Below, in pieces: positions 16,686 through 25,207 of a stretch of 64,000 bases of DNA; position 1 is the stretch's first letter, and each line of letters opens with the position of its first letter. The translations under genes were made by a program, and so were the position numbers. The stretch covers positions 4,828,935 through 4,892,934 of the forward strand of contig NZ_CP144460.1 in the NCBI RefSeq assembly GCF_040182365.1, written 5' to 3'. The DNA comes from Xanthomonas sp. 10-10. Its GTDB lineage: Bacteria > Pseudomonadota > Gammaproteobacteria > Xanthomonadales > Xanthomonadaceae. The notes beneath the pieces are model-generated. The model saw only the letters and a program-made list of their open reading frames with translations, was not told the DNA's origin and ran no database searches.

Positions 16686-17189
16686 TTATGCCTTGGCGAC
16701 GCCCTGGATGTCGTAGGTGAACTCCTTCGCCCCGCCCTGCGCCGTGCCCTTGTCGTCCTGCGGCTGGAAGCCGTACTTGAACTTGCCGAAGTGCAGCGTC
16801 ACGTTTTCGGTCAGCCGATCTTCGCCACCGGAGCCGCCGGTGGACAGCGAGGTGATCAGCACGCCTTCGCTCAGCTCGATCGTGAGAAAGTCGCTTTGCT
16901 CGCCGGTGGCGTTGGTGACGTACAGCCAGGCGTTTTCCACGCGTGCACCGGTGCACACTGCATCCAGCAGCGCGTTGGAGCAGCCGTCCACGTACTTGGT
17001 GATGGAAATGTCCTGCACGTGCGCCTTGCCGCCGCTGGCCGAACCTCCGCCGGTATGCAGGTCGCCGGAATTGCTCGCGCCCCACGACCACGCCAGGATC
17101 GGGATCTCGCCCTTATGTTTCTTGTGGTTGGACGCGCCTTCGATCTTGACCTTGCCGCTGCCGAACTTGATGTGCATGTCGAACGCCAT
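16686..17189 (-). CDS. hcp: T6SS tube protein Hcp (TssD)
   Basis: A 167-residue Hcp1-family protein, the hexameric inner-tube subunit that is secreted and can carry effectors. Seen: MAFDMHIKFGSGKVKIEGAS, ILAWSWGASNSG, a VQDISITKYVD motif and a C-terminal KFKYGFQPQDD with beta-strand pattern. It is followed by a 208-base gap to tagJ and preceded by an 83-base gap from tssC, which leaves room for processing or extra promoters, as is common for the highly expressed hcp. Confidence 0.95.
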   Translation of the reverse strand: MAFDMHIKFGSGKVKIEGASNHKKHKGEIPILAWSWGASNSGDLHTGGGSASGGKAHVQDISITKYVDGCSNALLDAVCTGARVENAWLYVTNATGEQSDFLTIELSEGVLITSLSTGGSGGEDRLTENVTLHFGKFKYGFQPQDDKGTAQGGAKEFTYDIQGVAKA

Positions 17190-17272
17190 GGAACTGCTCC
17201 TTCAATGAAAGTGACAACACAGGGGTGGCGCAACGCGCAGTGGCGTCGTGCCCGTGACGCGAATGCGTCGGA

Positions 17273-18766
17273 TCAGGCCTTGGCGGCCGAGGGCAGGCGC
17301 GAGACCAACCGCAGCGATACGGTCAGGCCTTCCAGCTGGTAGTGCGGCTTGAGGAAGAACTTGGAGCTGTAATAGCCCGGCGCGCCTTCCACTTCCTCCA
17401 CCACCACTTCGGCAGCGGCCAGCGGCTTGCGCGCCTTGGTTTCTTCGCTGGAGTTGGACGGGTCGCCATCGATGTACTGGGTCACCCAACGCGTCAGCCA
17501 GCTCTGCATCTGCTCGCGGTCGGAGAACGAGCCGATCTTGTCGCGCACGATGCACTTGAGGTAATGCGCAAACCGGCAGCACGCAAACATGTACGGCAGA
17601 CGCGCCCCCAGTGCGGCATTGGCGGTGGCATCCGGGTCGTCGTATTCGTCGGGCTTGTTCAAGGACTGCGCGCTGATGAAGGCGGCCATGTCCGAGTTCT
17701 TGCGATGCACCAGCGGCATCAGGCCCATCTTGTCCAGCTCGGCCGAACGGCGGTCGGTGATCGCCACTTCGGTCGGGCACTTCATGTCCACACCACCGTC
17801 GTCGGTGGGGAAGGTATGCGTGGGCAAGCCTTCCACCGCACCGCCGGATTCGATGCCGCGAATGCGCGAGCACCAGCCGTACTGCTTGAACGAGCGGTTG
17901 ATGTTCACCGCCATCGCATAGGCCGCGTTTTGCCAGGTGTATTTGCCGGAATCGGCGCCGGTGGTGTCTTCTTCGAAATCGAACTCGTCCACCGGGCTGG
18001 TGGCCGCGCCGTAGGGCAGGCGCGAGAGCGTGCGCGGCATCGCCAGACCGATGTACTTGGAGTCTTCGGACTCGCGCAGCGAGCGCCATGCGGCGTAATC
18101 GGGCGTGGAAAAGATCTTGGCCAGGTCGCGCGGGTTGGACAGCTCGTTCCAGTTGTCCATGCCCATCAGTTTGGGCGCGGCTGCGGCAATGAACGGGGCA
18201 TGCGCGGCCGCGGCAACCTGTGCGATGCCGTTGAGCAGCTCCACATCCGGGGGGCTCTGGTCGAAGTAGTAATCGCCGACCAGACAGCCATACGGCTCGC
18301 CGCCGAGCTGACCGTATTCCTGCTCGTAGACCTTCTTGAAGATCGGGCTCTGGTCCCAGGCGGTGCCCTTGTAGCGCTTGAGCACCTTGCCCAGTTCCTT
18401 CTTGCTGATGTTCAGCACGCGGATCTTGAGCTGCTGATCGGTCTCGGTGTTGTTGACCAGGTAATGCAGGCCGCGCCAGGCGCCTTCCAGCTGCTGCAGA
18501 TCGGCGTGATGCAGGATCTGGTTGAGCTGCTGGGTGAGCGTGCGGTCGATCTCGGCGATATAGGCCTTGATGGTTTGCGAGACGTCTTCGCTGACCACAT
18601 CGCTGCGGTTGAGCACCTGCTCGGCGAGCGTGCGTACCGCCGCCTCCACTTCTTCCTTGGCGCGTTCGCTCTTGGGGCGGAACTCGCGATTGAGCAGCGC
18701 GGCAAAATCGCCATGCTCGCTGGTTTCGGTACTGCTGCTGGCCAGTGCGGCTTCGGTGGCGGACAT
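17273..18766 (-). CDS. tssC: T6SS sheath large subunit TssC (VipB)
   Basis: A 497-residue TssC. Diagnostic segments are LEGAWRGLHYLVNNTETDQQ, EQEYGQLGGEPYGCLVGDYY, FDFEEDTT, a CRFAHYLKCIVRDKIGSF block and the C-terminal FFLKPHYQLEGLTVSLRLVS. With TssB it forms the contractile sheath. It starts 4 bases downstream of tssB, the usual coupling of the two sheath genes. ATG 18766 is chosen by homology. Confidence 0.97.
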   Translation of the reverse strand: MSATEAALASSSTETSEHGDFAALLNREFRPKSERAKEEVEAAVRTLAEQVLNRSDVVSEDVSQTIKAYIAEIDRTLTQQLNQILHHADLQQLEGAWRGLHYLVNNTETDQQLKIRVLNISKKELGKVLKRYKGTAWDQSPIFKKVYEQEYGQLGGEPYGCLVGDYYFDQSPPDVELLNGIAQVAAAAHAPFIAAAAPKLMGMDNWNELSNPRDLAKIFSTPDYAAWRSLRESEDSKYIGLAMPRTLSRLPYGAATSPVDEFDFEEDTTGADSGKYTWQNAAYAMAVNINRSFKQYGWCSRIRGIESGGAVEGLPTHTFPTDDGGVDMKCPTEVAITDRRSAELDKMGLMPLVHRKNSDMAAFISAQSLNKPDEYDDPDATANAALGARLPYMFACCRFAHYLKCIVRDKIGSFSDREQMQSWLTRWVTQYIDGDPSNSSEETKARKPLAAAEVVVEEVEGAPGYYSSKFFLKPHYQLEGLTVSLRLVSRLPSAAKA

Positions 18767-18770
18767 GGCG

Positions 18771-19280
18771 TCAGGCTCCTTCCGGCTCGGAGGCCGGCTT
18801 GGCCGCCGATACCAGCGACTGCAGCAATGCCGGGTCGCGGATGGCATTGGCAATCAACTGCTCTGCGCCGGCCTTGCCGTCCATATAGGTGTCCAGGTTG
18901 GCCAGCTGCGTGCGTGCCTCGAGCAACTTGGCCAGCGGCGCGACCTTGCGCGCAATGGCGGCCGGCGAAAAGTCGTCCATGCTTTCGAAGGTGATATCCA
19001 CCGCCAGCTCGCCTTCGCCGGTGAGCGTATTGGGCACCTTGAACTGCGCGCGCGGGCGCATCGACTGCAGGCGGCTGTCGAAATTGTCGACATCGATCTC
19101 CAATGCCTTGCGCTCGTCCAGCGACGGCAGCTCGCCGGCGTTGGCGCCGGACAGGTCCGACATCACGCCCATCACGAACGGAATCTGCACCTTCTTCTGC
19201 GCGCCGTAGACCTCCACGTCGTATTCGATCTGCACGCGTGGCGCCCGGTTGCGGGCGATGAACTTCTGACTGCTGGCCAT
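18771..19280 (-). CDS. tssB: T6SS sheath small subunit TssB (VipA)
   Basis: A 169-residue TssB. The N-terminus SSQKFIARNRAPRVQIEYDV and the segments KKVQIPFVMGVMSDLSG and AVDITFESMDDFSP are family-specific. It is the first gene of the T6SS run; ATG 19280 has GGAGAT upstream, and the longer open frame is not supported. The promoter should lie in the 355-base space to the divergent AraC-type gene. Confidence 0.97.
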   Translation of the reverse strand: MASSQKFIARNRAPRVQIEYDVEVYGAQKKVQIPFVMGVMSDLSGANAGELPSLDERKALEIDVDNFDSRLQSMRPRAQFKVPNTLTGEGELAVDITFESMDDFSPAAIARKVAPLAKLLEARTQLANLDTYMDGKAGAEQLIANAIRDPALLQSLVSAAKPASEPEGA

Positions 19281-19635
19281 GCCTGATCTCCGATTGAGCT
19301 TGCCCGTTGCGCCAACGTGCGGAGCACGTGCGCTGTCTTGTGGCCTGGATATCGCCGGCCCGGCCGATCGCCTGGAGCCTGCGTGCGACGCCGGTGCTGC
19401 GGGCCTGCCCGCAACTGCCGCACCACGCGGACCCAAGCGACAGGCCGTGCGATGACGCCTCTTCAGCGTTGCGGCGAGTCTAGGAATGCCCCTGCACGCT
19501 CACCCGACAAATCGTCTCAATCGTGCCGATGCGTGATGCGCGGCCGACTTCGTGAAAGAAACGTGATGGGTTGGCGATGCTTTTTTCGGTTGATCAAAGG
19601 ACAGGCCCCGGGGAGTGGGCCGCAGGCAGTACCGC
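19281..19635. promoter_or_regulatory. Divergent control region between tssB and the AraC-type regulator
   Basis: This 355-base non-coding space must contain the T6SS promoter and the regulator promoter. I do not see a clear sigma-54 or consensus sigma-70 element, nor an obvious AraC-type half-site pair. It is GC-rich near tssB and somewhat AT-richer around 19550-19600. Confidence 0.5.
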
Positions 19636-20229
19636 ATGAGCATCAGCTACTACAGCGCCATCGTTCCGCAAGCGGCCCCGACCATGGAGGCGCATGCGCC
19701 GCTGATGATCGATCTGCTGGCCTATATCGAGCAGCACATCGGCGAGGCCGAGCTCGGCACCGAGTCGTTGCAACAGGCGTTCGCGCTGTCGCGCGCCTCG
19801 TTGTATCGGCTGTTCCAGTCGCGTGGCGGCGTGGCCAGCTATATCCGCGAGCAGCGCCTGTGCACGGCGCACCGTTATCTGCAGGCGTATCCGGAGTGCA
19901 GCCTGACCTGGCTGCTGTACGAAATGGGGTTTGCCTCGGAGCGGCAGTTCCAGCGCGCCTTCCAGCAACGCTTCGGCATGCCGCCGATGCAGTGGCGCCG
20001 CCAATGCCGTGCCACGCCGCACGCACCGGCACCGCGCCGCGGCCACTACATGCCGATGTGGCGCTTCATGCGCGAACTGAACCACGAGGTGCTGCCCGAG
20101 CGCGCATCGCTGCGCCATGGTGTGCTCACGCCCACCGCAGGCTCGCCGCTGGTGCATGCCGAAGCGCTGCGCCGGCTCGCCCGGCCGGCGCCACGCTTTG
20201 CCGCGCAGTTGGAACCGATGGAGGGCTAA
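19636..20229 (+). CDS. AraC-type transcriptional regulator, divergent from the T6SS operon
   Basis: A 197-residue protein whose AraC/XylS two-HTH domain occupies about residues 20-118 (first HTH near SLQQAFALSRASLYRLFQSR; second near WLLYEMGFASERQFQRAFQQ, closing with FGMPPMQWRRQCR). There is no N-terminal ligand-binding domain; a C-terminal tail of about 80 residues of unknown role follows. ATG 19636 (MSISYY) is preferred over an upstream frame start at 19594. Its position suggests control of tssB and the following genes; activation or repression cannot be read from sequence. Confidence 0.88.
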   Translation: MSISYYSAIVPQAAPTMEAHAPLMIDLLAYIEQHIGEAELGTESLQQAFALSRASLYRLFQSRGGVASYIREQRLCTAHRYLQAYPECSLTWLLYEMGFASERQFQRAFQQRFGMPPMQWRRQCRATPHAPAPRRGHYMPMWRFMRELNHEVLPERASLRHGVLTPTAGSPLVHAEALRRLARPAPRFAAQLEPMEG

Positions 20230-20243
20230 GCGCAGTGGTTGCG

Positions 20244-20310
20244 TAGGAGCGCACCTGGGCGCGATGCGGCATTCCCAGTAGCGCCACGTCGCGCCCGGGT
20301 ACGCTCCTGC
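20244..20310 (+). repeat. REP-like inverted repeat after the AraC-type gene
   Basis: An imperfect inverted repeat with arms of about 23 bases carrying the words AGGAGCGCACCTGGGCGCGA and its partner, separated by about 20 bases. The same words recur at about 31988-32007 (one half) and in related form at 42186-42270. It may also act as a terminator for the regulator gene. Confidence 0.65.
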
Positions 20311-20372
20311 ATGAAACGACGCGATGGGTCGCCTGCGTACCTGCTCATCAACGCGTTCGTACCACGTCGGCC

Positions 20373-20819
20373 TCAGCGAATTACCAGGACCGGAATCGTG
20401 CTGTGCGTGAGCACTTCCACCGTCTGGCTACCGAGCAGCATGCGGCGCACGCCACGTCGCCCATGCGAGGTCATGATGATCAGATCGCTTTTGCATTCTT
20501 CGGCGGTCTGCACGATGCCTTCTGCCGCGAAGCGGTCCAGCACATGCCGTGACGTGGCCTTGATATTGGCGGCTGCCGCCAGTTCCAGCGCAGGACGCAG
20601 GATCTTCTCGGCAGCGGCTTCGCGCTCGGTGCGGTATTCCGGACTCGCCTCGTACCCCACGCTCCAACCCATCGCGTCATACATGCCCATCGCCCACGGC
20701 TCGGACACGGTGACGATGTCGACCTTGGCACCGGTGGCCTTGGCCAGTTCCAGCCCTTGAAACAAGCCGCGATGCGACAACTCGGATGCATCGATGGCGA
20801 TGAGAATACGTTTGTACAT
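20373..20819 (-). CDS. Universal stress protein, UspA family
   Basis: A 148-residue single-domain UspA protein. The N-terminus YKRILIAIDASELS and the ATP-binding motif SHGRRGVRRMLLGSQT (G-x2-G-x-G-S type) near the C-terminus, ending IPVLVIR, are characteristic. Such proteins bind ATP and support survival under stress; the partner is unknown. The start at 20819 has a strong ribosome site (GGAGGT). Confidence 0.93.
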   Translation of the reverse strand: MYKRILIAIDASELSHRGLFQGLELAKATGAKVDIVTVSEPWAMGMYDAMGWSVGYEASPEYRTEREAAAEKILRPALELAAAANIKATSRHVLDRFAAEGIVQTAEECKSDLIIMTSHGRRGVRRMLLGSQTVEVLTHSTIPVLVIR

Positions 20820-21007
20820 GGTGACCTCCTGCAAAGATGGCATTGCTGCCGTTTGTGGTGCCGGACTCACGGTGACAGGCGCTGGTGCTGGTTGCCTTGA
20901 TGTGGATCAATGCTGCAAAGGCTGGCGTGGCACTTAATGTTGTTCTGCTACGCCGTGCACTGCATGCAAGGCCGATCACAGCGCATGCAGCGCGTCGTTC
21001 AATCCGC

Positions 21008-21589
21008 TCAATCCGTCGCCGCGGCATCCGGATCGGGCCGCATTCCTCGCACACGCGCGGGGTTGCCCACTGCCGTCGCACTCGCCGGCACGTCGCGGGT
21101 GACCACCGCACCGGCGCCGATCAATGCATCGTCGCCAATGCTCACGCCCGGCAGGATGATGGCCCCGCCACCGATCCACACGTTGCGCCCGATACGGATC
21201 GGCTTCCCGAATTCCAGGCCGCTGGCACGCCCCACGGCATCACGCGGGTGATCGGCAGCGTAGATCTGCACGCCGGGGCCGATCTGCGTGCCGTCGCCAA
21301 TGCTCACCTCGCAGATATCCAGGATCACGCAGTTGAAGTTGAGGAACACGCCCGCACCCAGGCGGATGTTGTAGCCGTAGTCGCAATGAAACGGCGGGCG
21401 GATGACCGCGCCCGCCCCGACCTCGGCCAACCGCTCACGCAACAGCGCATGTCGCTGCGCGGCAGTCTGCAAGGCCGCTGCGTTGTAACGCACCATCCAA
21501 TCGGCAGCGGCCGCCTGATCGGCCTGCAGCTCGTCGTCGGCAGCGTTGTACAGCTCGCCTGCCAGCATTTTGTGTTTTTCAGTGCGCAT
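21008..21589 (-). CDS. maa: Maltose/galactoside O-acetyltransferase family protein
   Basis: A 193-residue left-handed beta-helix acetyltransferase (LacA/Maa/NodL group), using acetyl-CoA to acetylate a sugar hydroxyl. The N-terminal Mac domain (TEKHKMLAGELYNAADDEL) and hexapeptide repeats with FHCDYGYNIRLG, YAADHPRD (catalytic His) and a closing AVGNPARVRG are present. ATG 21589 gives the family-typical N-terminus; an in-frame ATG at 21607 is possible. It is a single gene. Confidence 0.9.
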   Translation of the reverse strand: MRTEKHKMLAGELYNAADDELQADQAAAADWMVRYNAAALQTAAQRHALLRERLAEVGAGAVIRPPFHCDYGYNIRLGAGVFLNFNCVILDICEVSIGDGTQIGPGVQIYAADHPRDAVGRASGLEFGKPIRIGRNVWIGGGAIILPGVSIGDDALIGAGAVVTRDVPASATAVGNPARVRGMRPDPDAAATD

Positions 21590-21895
21590 CGGGCGGTGTG
21601 TCTTCATGCAGTCGGTTCGACCGCAGCGTGTCACGAAAGCTGCGGTGAATGCATCGGGCAGCGCACAACAGCGCGGAGCAGTCTGGGTCTGTCGACCTGA
21701 TTCCTGGCCCGCCCAATCTCCGTGCCAGAACGGCAATTTGCCGGTCCGCCCCTCGTAGCGCTAAAGAGGGTAGAGAGTCGTTGTCGGGAGGGTATGGACC
21801 GCGCGCAGGAGCCGCAACGATGGCGTTGGCAGCGGGATAGTTGATACTTTCTGGAACATTGCGGTTCTATGCCATGCTAGTTCAAGGATGACACC
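21590..21895. other. Intergenic stretch, divergent control region
   Basis: About 300 bases between the acetyltransferase start and a small secreted-protein gene on the other strand. I see no gene. An AT-richer patch at about 21838-21870 may hold the promoter of the rightward gene. Confidence 0.45.
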
Positions 21896-22258
21896 ATGAA
21901 GAAGCTTCTTTACCTCTGCCTGGCCACACTGCTCGCGATCTGCTGCAGTGCACCCGCCCATGCCACCTCGAGCCTGTCCTTCGAAGGCGGCGGTTACGCA
22001 ATGACGTTTGAAATCGGCCACGATGGTCGTCCCGTGATCGCCAGTATCCATTTCTATGCGCCGGGCGATAGCAAAGGCGTTCCATTGCAGAACGACTTCC
22101 AGGTCAAGACGTTCGATACCAAGCGCAGGGTATTGCGGCTGATTTACCCGGGCGGCGACCAGGATGCGCCACCATTTACGCTGGTCGTGCTGGCGAACAA
22201 GTCGACGCTCACCATACATGGCAAGCGCATCAACTCCACCTTCAGCTGGGAGATGTAG
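21896..22258 (+). CDS. Small secreted hypothetical protein
   Basis: A 120-residue protein with a clear signal peptide (MKKLLYLCLATLLAICCSAP, cleavage about AHA-TSS). The mature part is beta-rich (GGGYAMTFEIGHDGRPVIAS) and ends FSWEM. No family is recognised. A periplasmic or extracellular role is implied by the signal peptide only. Confidence 0.65.
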   Translation: MKKLLYLCLATLLAICCSAPAHATSSLSFEGGGYAMTFEIGHDGRPVIASIHFYAPGDSKGVPLQNDFQVKTFDTKRRVLRLIYPGGDQDAPPFTLVVLANKSTLTIHGKRINSTFSWEM

Positions 22259-22436
22259 GCGTACGACGACGAAGTCGCTGCAATGCCTTCACTCCACTCC
22301 AGCGGCAAGCAGTGAGGAAATCTCGGCGCGTTTGATCAACTCCGACATCAACCTGCTCTGCCTCCCTACCGATAGCTCACCGACGTGCCATCGTCGCTTC
22401 CCCCAGATCCAGGATTGCCGGTGATGCAGGGACGAG

Positions 22437-24623
22437 CTACACCACCGTCAAATTCGCGTACGCCATCACCAGCCACTTGGCACCGACTTCATCGAACTGC
22501 ACCTGCACGCGGGCATGCGCACCGGCGCCTTCGTAGTCGACGACCACGCCGCCACCGAAGGTAGGGTGCTCGACGTTGGCACCGAGTTTGATCGGCGCGG
22601 TCTCCACGATTCCGTGCACCGGGCCGCCACGCGCTGCGCCCAGCGAGGCGGTGCGCGAGACCTGCACCTTGGGGCGCACTTCGTTCAACAACTCGCGTGG
22701 AATCTCGCGCAGGAACCGCGACGGGACGTTGTAGTTGTCCTGGCCGTGGATGCGTCGCGATTCGGCGTAGCACAGCACCAGCTTCTGGCGCGCGCGGGTA
22801 ATGCCCACATACGCCAGGCGCCGCTCTTCTTCCAGCCGGCCGCTTTCTTCCAGCGAACGCGCGCTCGGGAACAGGCCATCTTCCAGGCCGACCAGAAACA
22901 CGATGGGGAATTCCAGACCCTTGGCCGAATGCAGCGTCATCAGCTGCACGCCTTCTTCGCCGGCCTGTGCCTGGCCTTCGCCGGCTTCCAGCGAGGCGTA
23001 GGCCAGAAACGCGACCAGCTCGGTCATGCCCTGGCTGTCTTCGTCATCGGGCCGAGTGAAGCGCGAGGCCACCGACACCAGTTCGTCCAGGTTCTCGGTG
23101 CGCGATTCCGAATCCAGCCCGCCGCGGCTTTCCTTGGCCCAATGCTCGCGCAGGCCCGAGCGCATCAGCACATGGTCGATGCGTTCGGCCAATTCCATTT
23201 CGCCGGTTTCGGCGTGCAGCTGGCCGACCAGGCTCAGGAAGGTGGCCAAGGCATTGCGCGCACGTGCGGCCAGACCGTTTTCCTGCGTGGCCAGCATCGC
23301 CGCTTCCCACAACGACAGCGCGTTGGCGCGTGCCAGGCGGCGCACTTCGTCCAGCGTACGGTCGCCGATGCCGCGCGTGGGCGTATTGACCGCGCGCTCG
23401 AACGCGGCGTCGTCGCTGCGATTGGTGAGCAGGCGAAGGTACGCCAGCGCATCCTTGATTTCGGCACGCTCGAAAAAGCGCATGCCGCCGTACACGCGGT
23501 ACGGCAATTGCTCGGAAATCAGTGCCTCTTCCAGCGCGCGCGACTGCGCGTTACTGCGATACAGCACCGCCACTTCGCCGTAGCTGCCGCCGTCGCGCAC
23601 CCACTGGCGCGCGCGCTCCACCGCGTAGCGCGCCTCGTCGACCTCGTTGTAGGCCGCGTACAGATCGATCGGGTCGCCATCGCCGGAATCGGTCCACAGC
23701 TGCTTGCCGATGCGGTCCGGATTGTGCGCGATCACCGCATTGGCCGCGCCCAGGATGTTGGCGCTGGAGCGGTAGTTCTGCTCCAGCCGCACGGTCTGGG
23801 CGCCGGGGAAATCCTTGAGGAACTTCTGCACGTTCTCGACCTTGGCACCGCGCCAGCCATAGATGGCCTGGTCGTCGTCGCCGACCACGAACACGTGCCC
23901 GGTCTCGCCGGCGAGCACGCGCACGAAGGCGTACTGGATGGCGTTGGTGTCCTGGAACTCGTCGACCAGGATCTCGCGGAAGCGCGCACGGTAATGCGCC
24001 AGCAAGGCCGGAGTGTCGCGCAGCAGTTCGTGCGCGCGCAGCAGCAGCTCTGCGAAATCCAGCAGGCCGGAGCGGTCGCAGCGTTCCTGGTAGGCCGCGT
24101 ACACCTGCCGGCGTACCTCGGTCCAGTCGTCGTTGGGCTCGGGCTGGATATGCTGCGGACGGCGGCCCTCGTCCTTCTGCTCGTTGATCCACCAGCTCAT
24201 CTGCTTGGGCGGATACTTGCTCTCGTCCAGTTCCAGCGCCTGCACCACGCGCTTGACCAGCCGCAGCTGGTCGTCGCTGTCCATGACCTGGAAGCCTTCG
24301 GGCAGCCGCGCGTCCTGCCAATGCAAACGCAGCAGCCGATGCGCCAGCCCGTGGAAGGTGCCGATCCACATGCCGCGGCTGCCGTTACGCAACTGCAGGT
24401 CGGTGCGGTGGCGCATTTCGCCGGCGGCCTTGTTGGTGAAGGTCACCGCAAAGATGCCGTGGTTGGGCACGCCCTGGACTTCGTTGAGCCAGGCGATGCG
24501 ATGGATCAGCACGCGCGTCTTGCCGGAGCCGGCGCCGGCCAGCACCAGGTAATGCCCCGGCGGCGCGGAAACGGCCTCGCGCTGGGCGGGGTTTAAATGA
24601 TCGAGCAAATGAGAGACATCCAC
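22437..24623 (-). CDS. uvrD: DNA helicase II, UvrD/PcrA type
   Basis: A 728-residue superfamily 1A helicase that unwinds DNA 3'-5' in nucleotide excision and mismatch repair. Motifs: Walker A GAGSGKT (about residue 31), Ia FTNKAAGEM, II VDEFQDTN, III GDDDQAIYGWRG, IV EQNYRSS, V MTLHSAKGLEFP, VI VGITRARQKL. The C-terminal tail shows the UvrD-type GVVVDYEGAG region. Translation appears to start at GTG 24623; the nearest ATG is out of frame. Length is normal. Confidence 0.96.
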   Translation of the reverse strand: MDVSHLLDHLNPAQREAVSAPPGHYLVLAGAGSGKTRVLIHRIAWLNEVQGVPNHGIFAVTFTNKAAGEMRHRTDLQLRNGSRGMWIGTFHGLAHRLLRLHWQDARLPEGFQVMDSDDQLRLVKRVVQALELDESKYPPKQMSWWINEQKDEGRRPQHIQPEPNDDWTEVRRQVYAAYQERCDRSGLLDFAELLLRAHELLRDTPALLAHYRARFREILVDEFQDTNAIQYAFVRVLAGETGHVFVVGDDDQAIYGWRGAKVENVQKFLKDFPGAQTVRLEQNYRSSANILGAANAVIAHNPDRIGKQLWTDSGDGDPIDLYAAYNEVDEARYAVERARQWVRDGGSYGEVAVLYRSNAQSRALEEALISEQLPYRVYGGMRFFERAEIKDALAYLRLLTNRSDDAAFERAVNTPTRGIGDRTLDEVRRLARANALSLWEAAMLATQENGLAARARNALATFLSLVGQLHAETGEMELAERIDHVLMRSGLREHWAKESRGGLDSESRTENLDELVSVASRFTRPDDEDSQGMTELVAFLAYASLEAGEGQAQAGEEGVQLMTLHSAKGLEFPIVFLVGLEDGLFPSARSLEESGRLEEERRLAYVGITRARQKLVLCYAESRRIHGQDNYNVPSRFLREIPRELLNEVRPKVQVSRTASLGAARGGPVHGIVETAPIKLGANVEHPTFGGGVVVDYEGAGAHARVQVQFDEVGAKWLVMAYANLTVV

Positions 24624-24685
24624 CGGCGCATTTTACCGGTTGTGGCGTCGCTGCGGCTGAGATTGCGATGAAGCGGTTGGGATTG

Positions 24686-25059
24686 CTGCCCCCATCCGCC
24701 CTTCGGGCACCTTCCCCCGCAGGCGGGAGAAGGGAGAAGGCAGGCCGCTGGTTGCTCTGTCACCTACAAGAGAAGGCAGGCCGCTGGTTGCTCTGTCACC
24801 TGCAAGAGAAGGCAGGCCGCTGGTTGCTCTGTCACTTACAAGAGAAGGCAGGCCGCTGGTTGCTCTGTCACCTGCAAGAGAAGGCAGGACATTGGTTGAT
24901 CTGCCGCTTGCGAGAGAAGCCAGGACGTTGATTACTCTGCCGCTTGCAGGAGAAGCCAGCACGTTGGTTGTTTTCCCGCCTGCAAGAGAGCGCAGGCAGA
25001 TGCTCGCCGTGGCAGAGCCCCTCTCCCGCCTGCGGGAGAGGGGTTGGGGTGAGGGCACG
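24686..25059. repeat. REP-bounded cassette with internal 36-base tandem repeats
   Basis: On the left is a palindromic REP-like element (about 24689-24733, CCCCCATCCGCCCTTCGGGC followed by CCCCCGCAGGCGGG). On the right is a mirror-type element (25018-25057, CTCTCCCGCCTGCGGGAGAG then GGTTGGGGTGAGGGC). Between them lie seven 36-base units at 24735-24986. The first four are nearly identical; the last three are progressively divergent. An equivalent arrangement with a different internal unit occurs at 44316-44585. No gene is supported here, although the 36-base period keeps two frames open. Confidence 0.85.
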
Positions 25060-25207
25060 AGGCGCAGCCACGACGCAGTGCATGCGGGTCACCCGAGGCT
25101 TTGCTCGCACCCTCATCGGGCGCTAAGGGTCGCCTTCGCCCATCGAAGAGGCCAATGTCGCGGCCGGAGAAGCCAGCCAAGCTGCTTTTCCTGTCCCCAC
25201 ACGCCTA

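Noticed and set aside
19281..19635. A sigma-54 promoter for the T6SS operon
   Set aside because: No GG-N10-GC element of convincing quality could be found by eye on the tssB strand.
22515..24596. A 693-codon plus-strand frame antisense to uvrD
   Set aside because: Same shadow effect: all helicase motifs are on the minus strand and the antisense product is His/Arg/Ala-rich without family features.
24668..24931. Open frame giving a 12-residue repeated peptide through the 36-base array
   Set aside because: The frame stays open only because the period is a multiple of three; it has no ribosome site, and other frames are open for the same reason.
24735..24986. 36-base periodic repeat that could be taken for a CRISPR array
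   Set aside because: The units are directly adjacent with no unique spacers, they decay along the array, and no cas gene is near.
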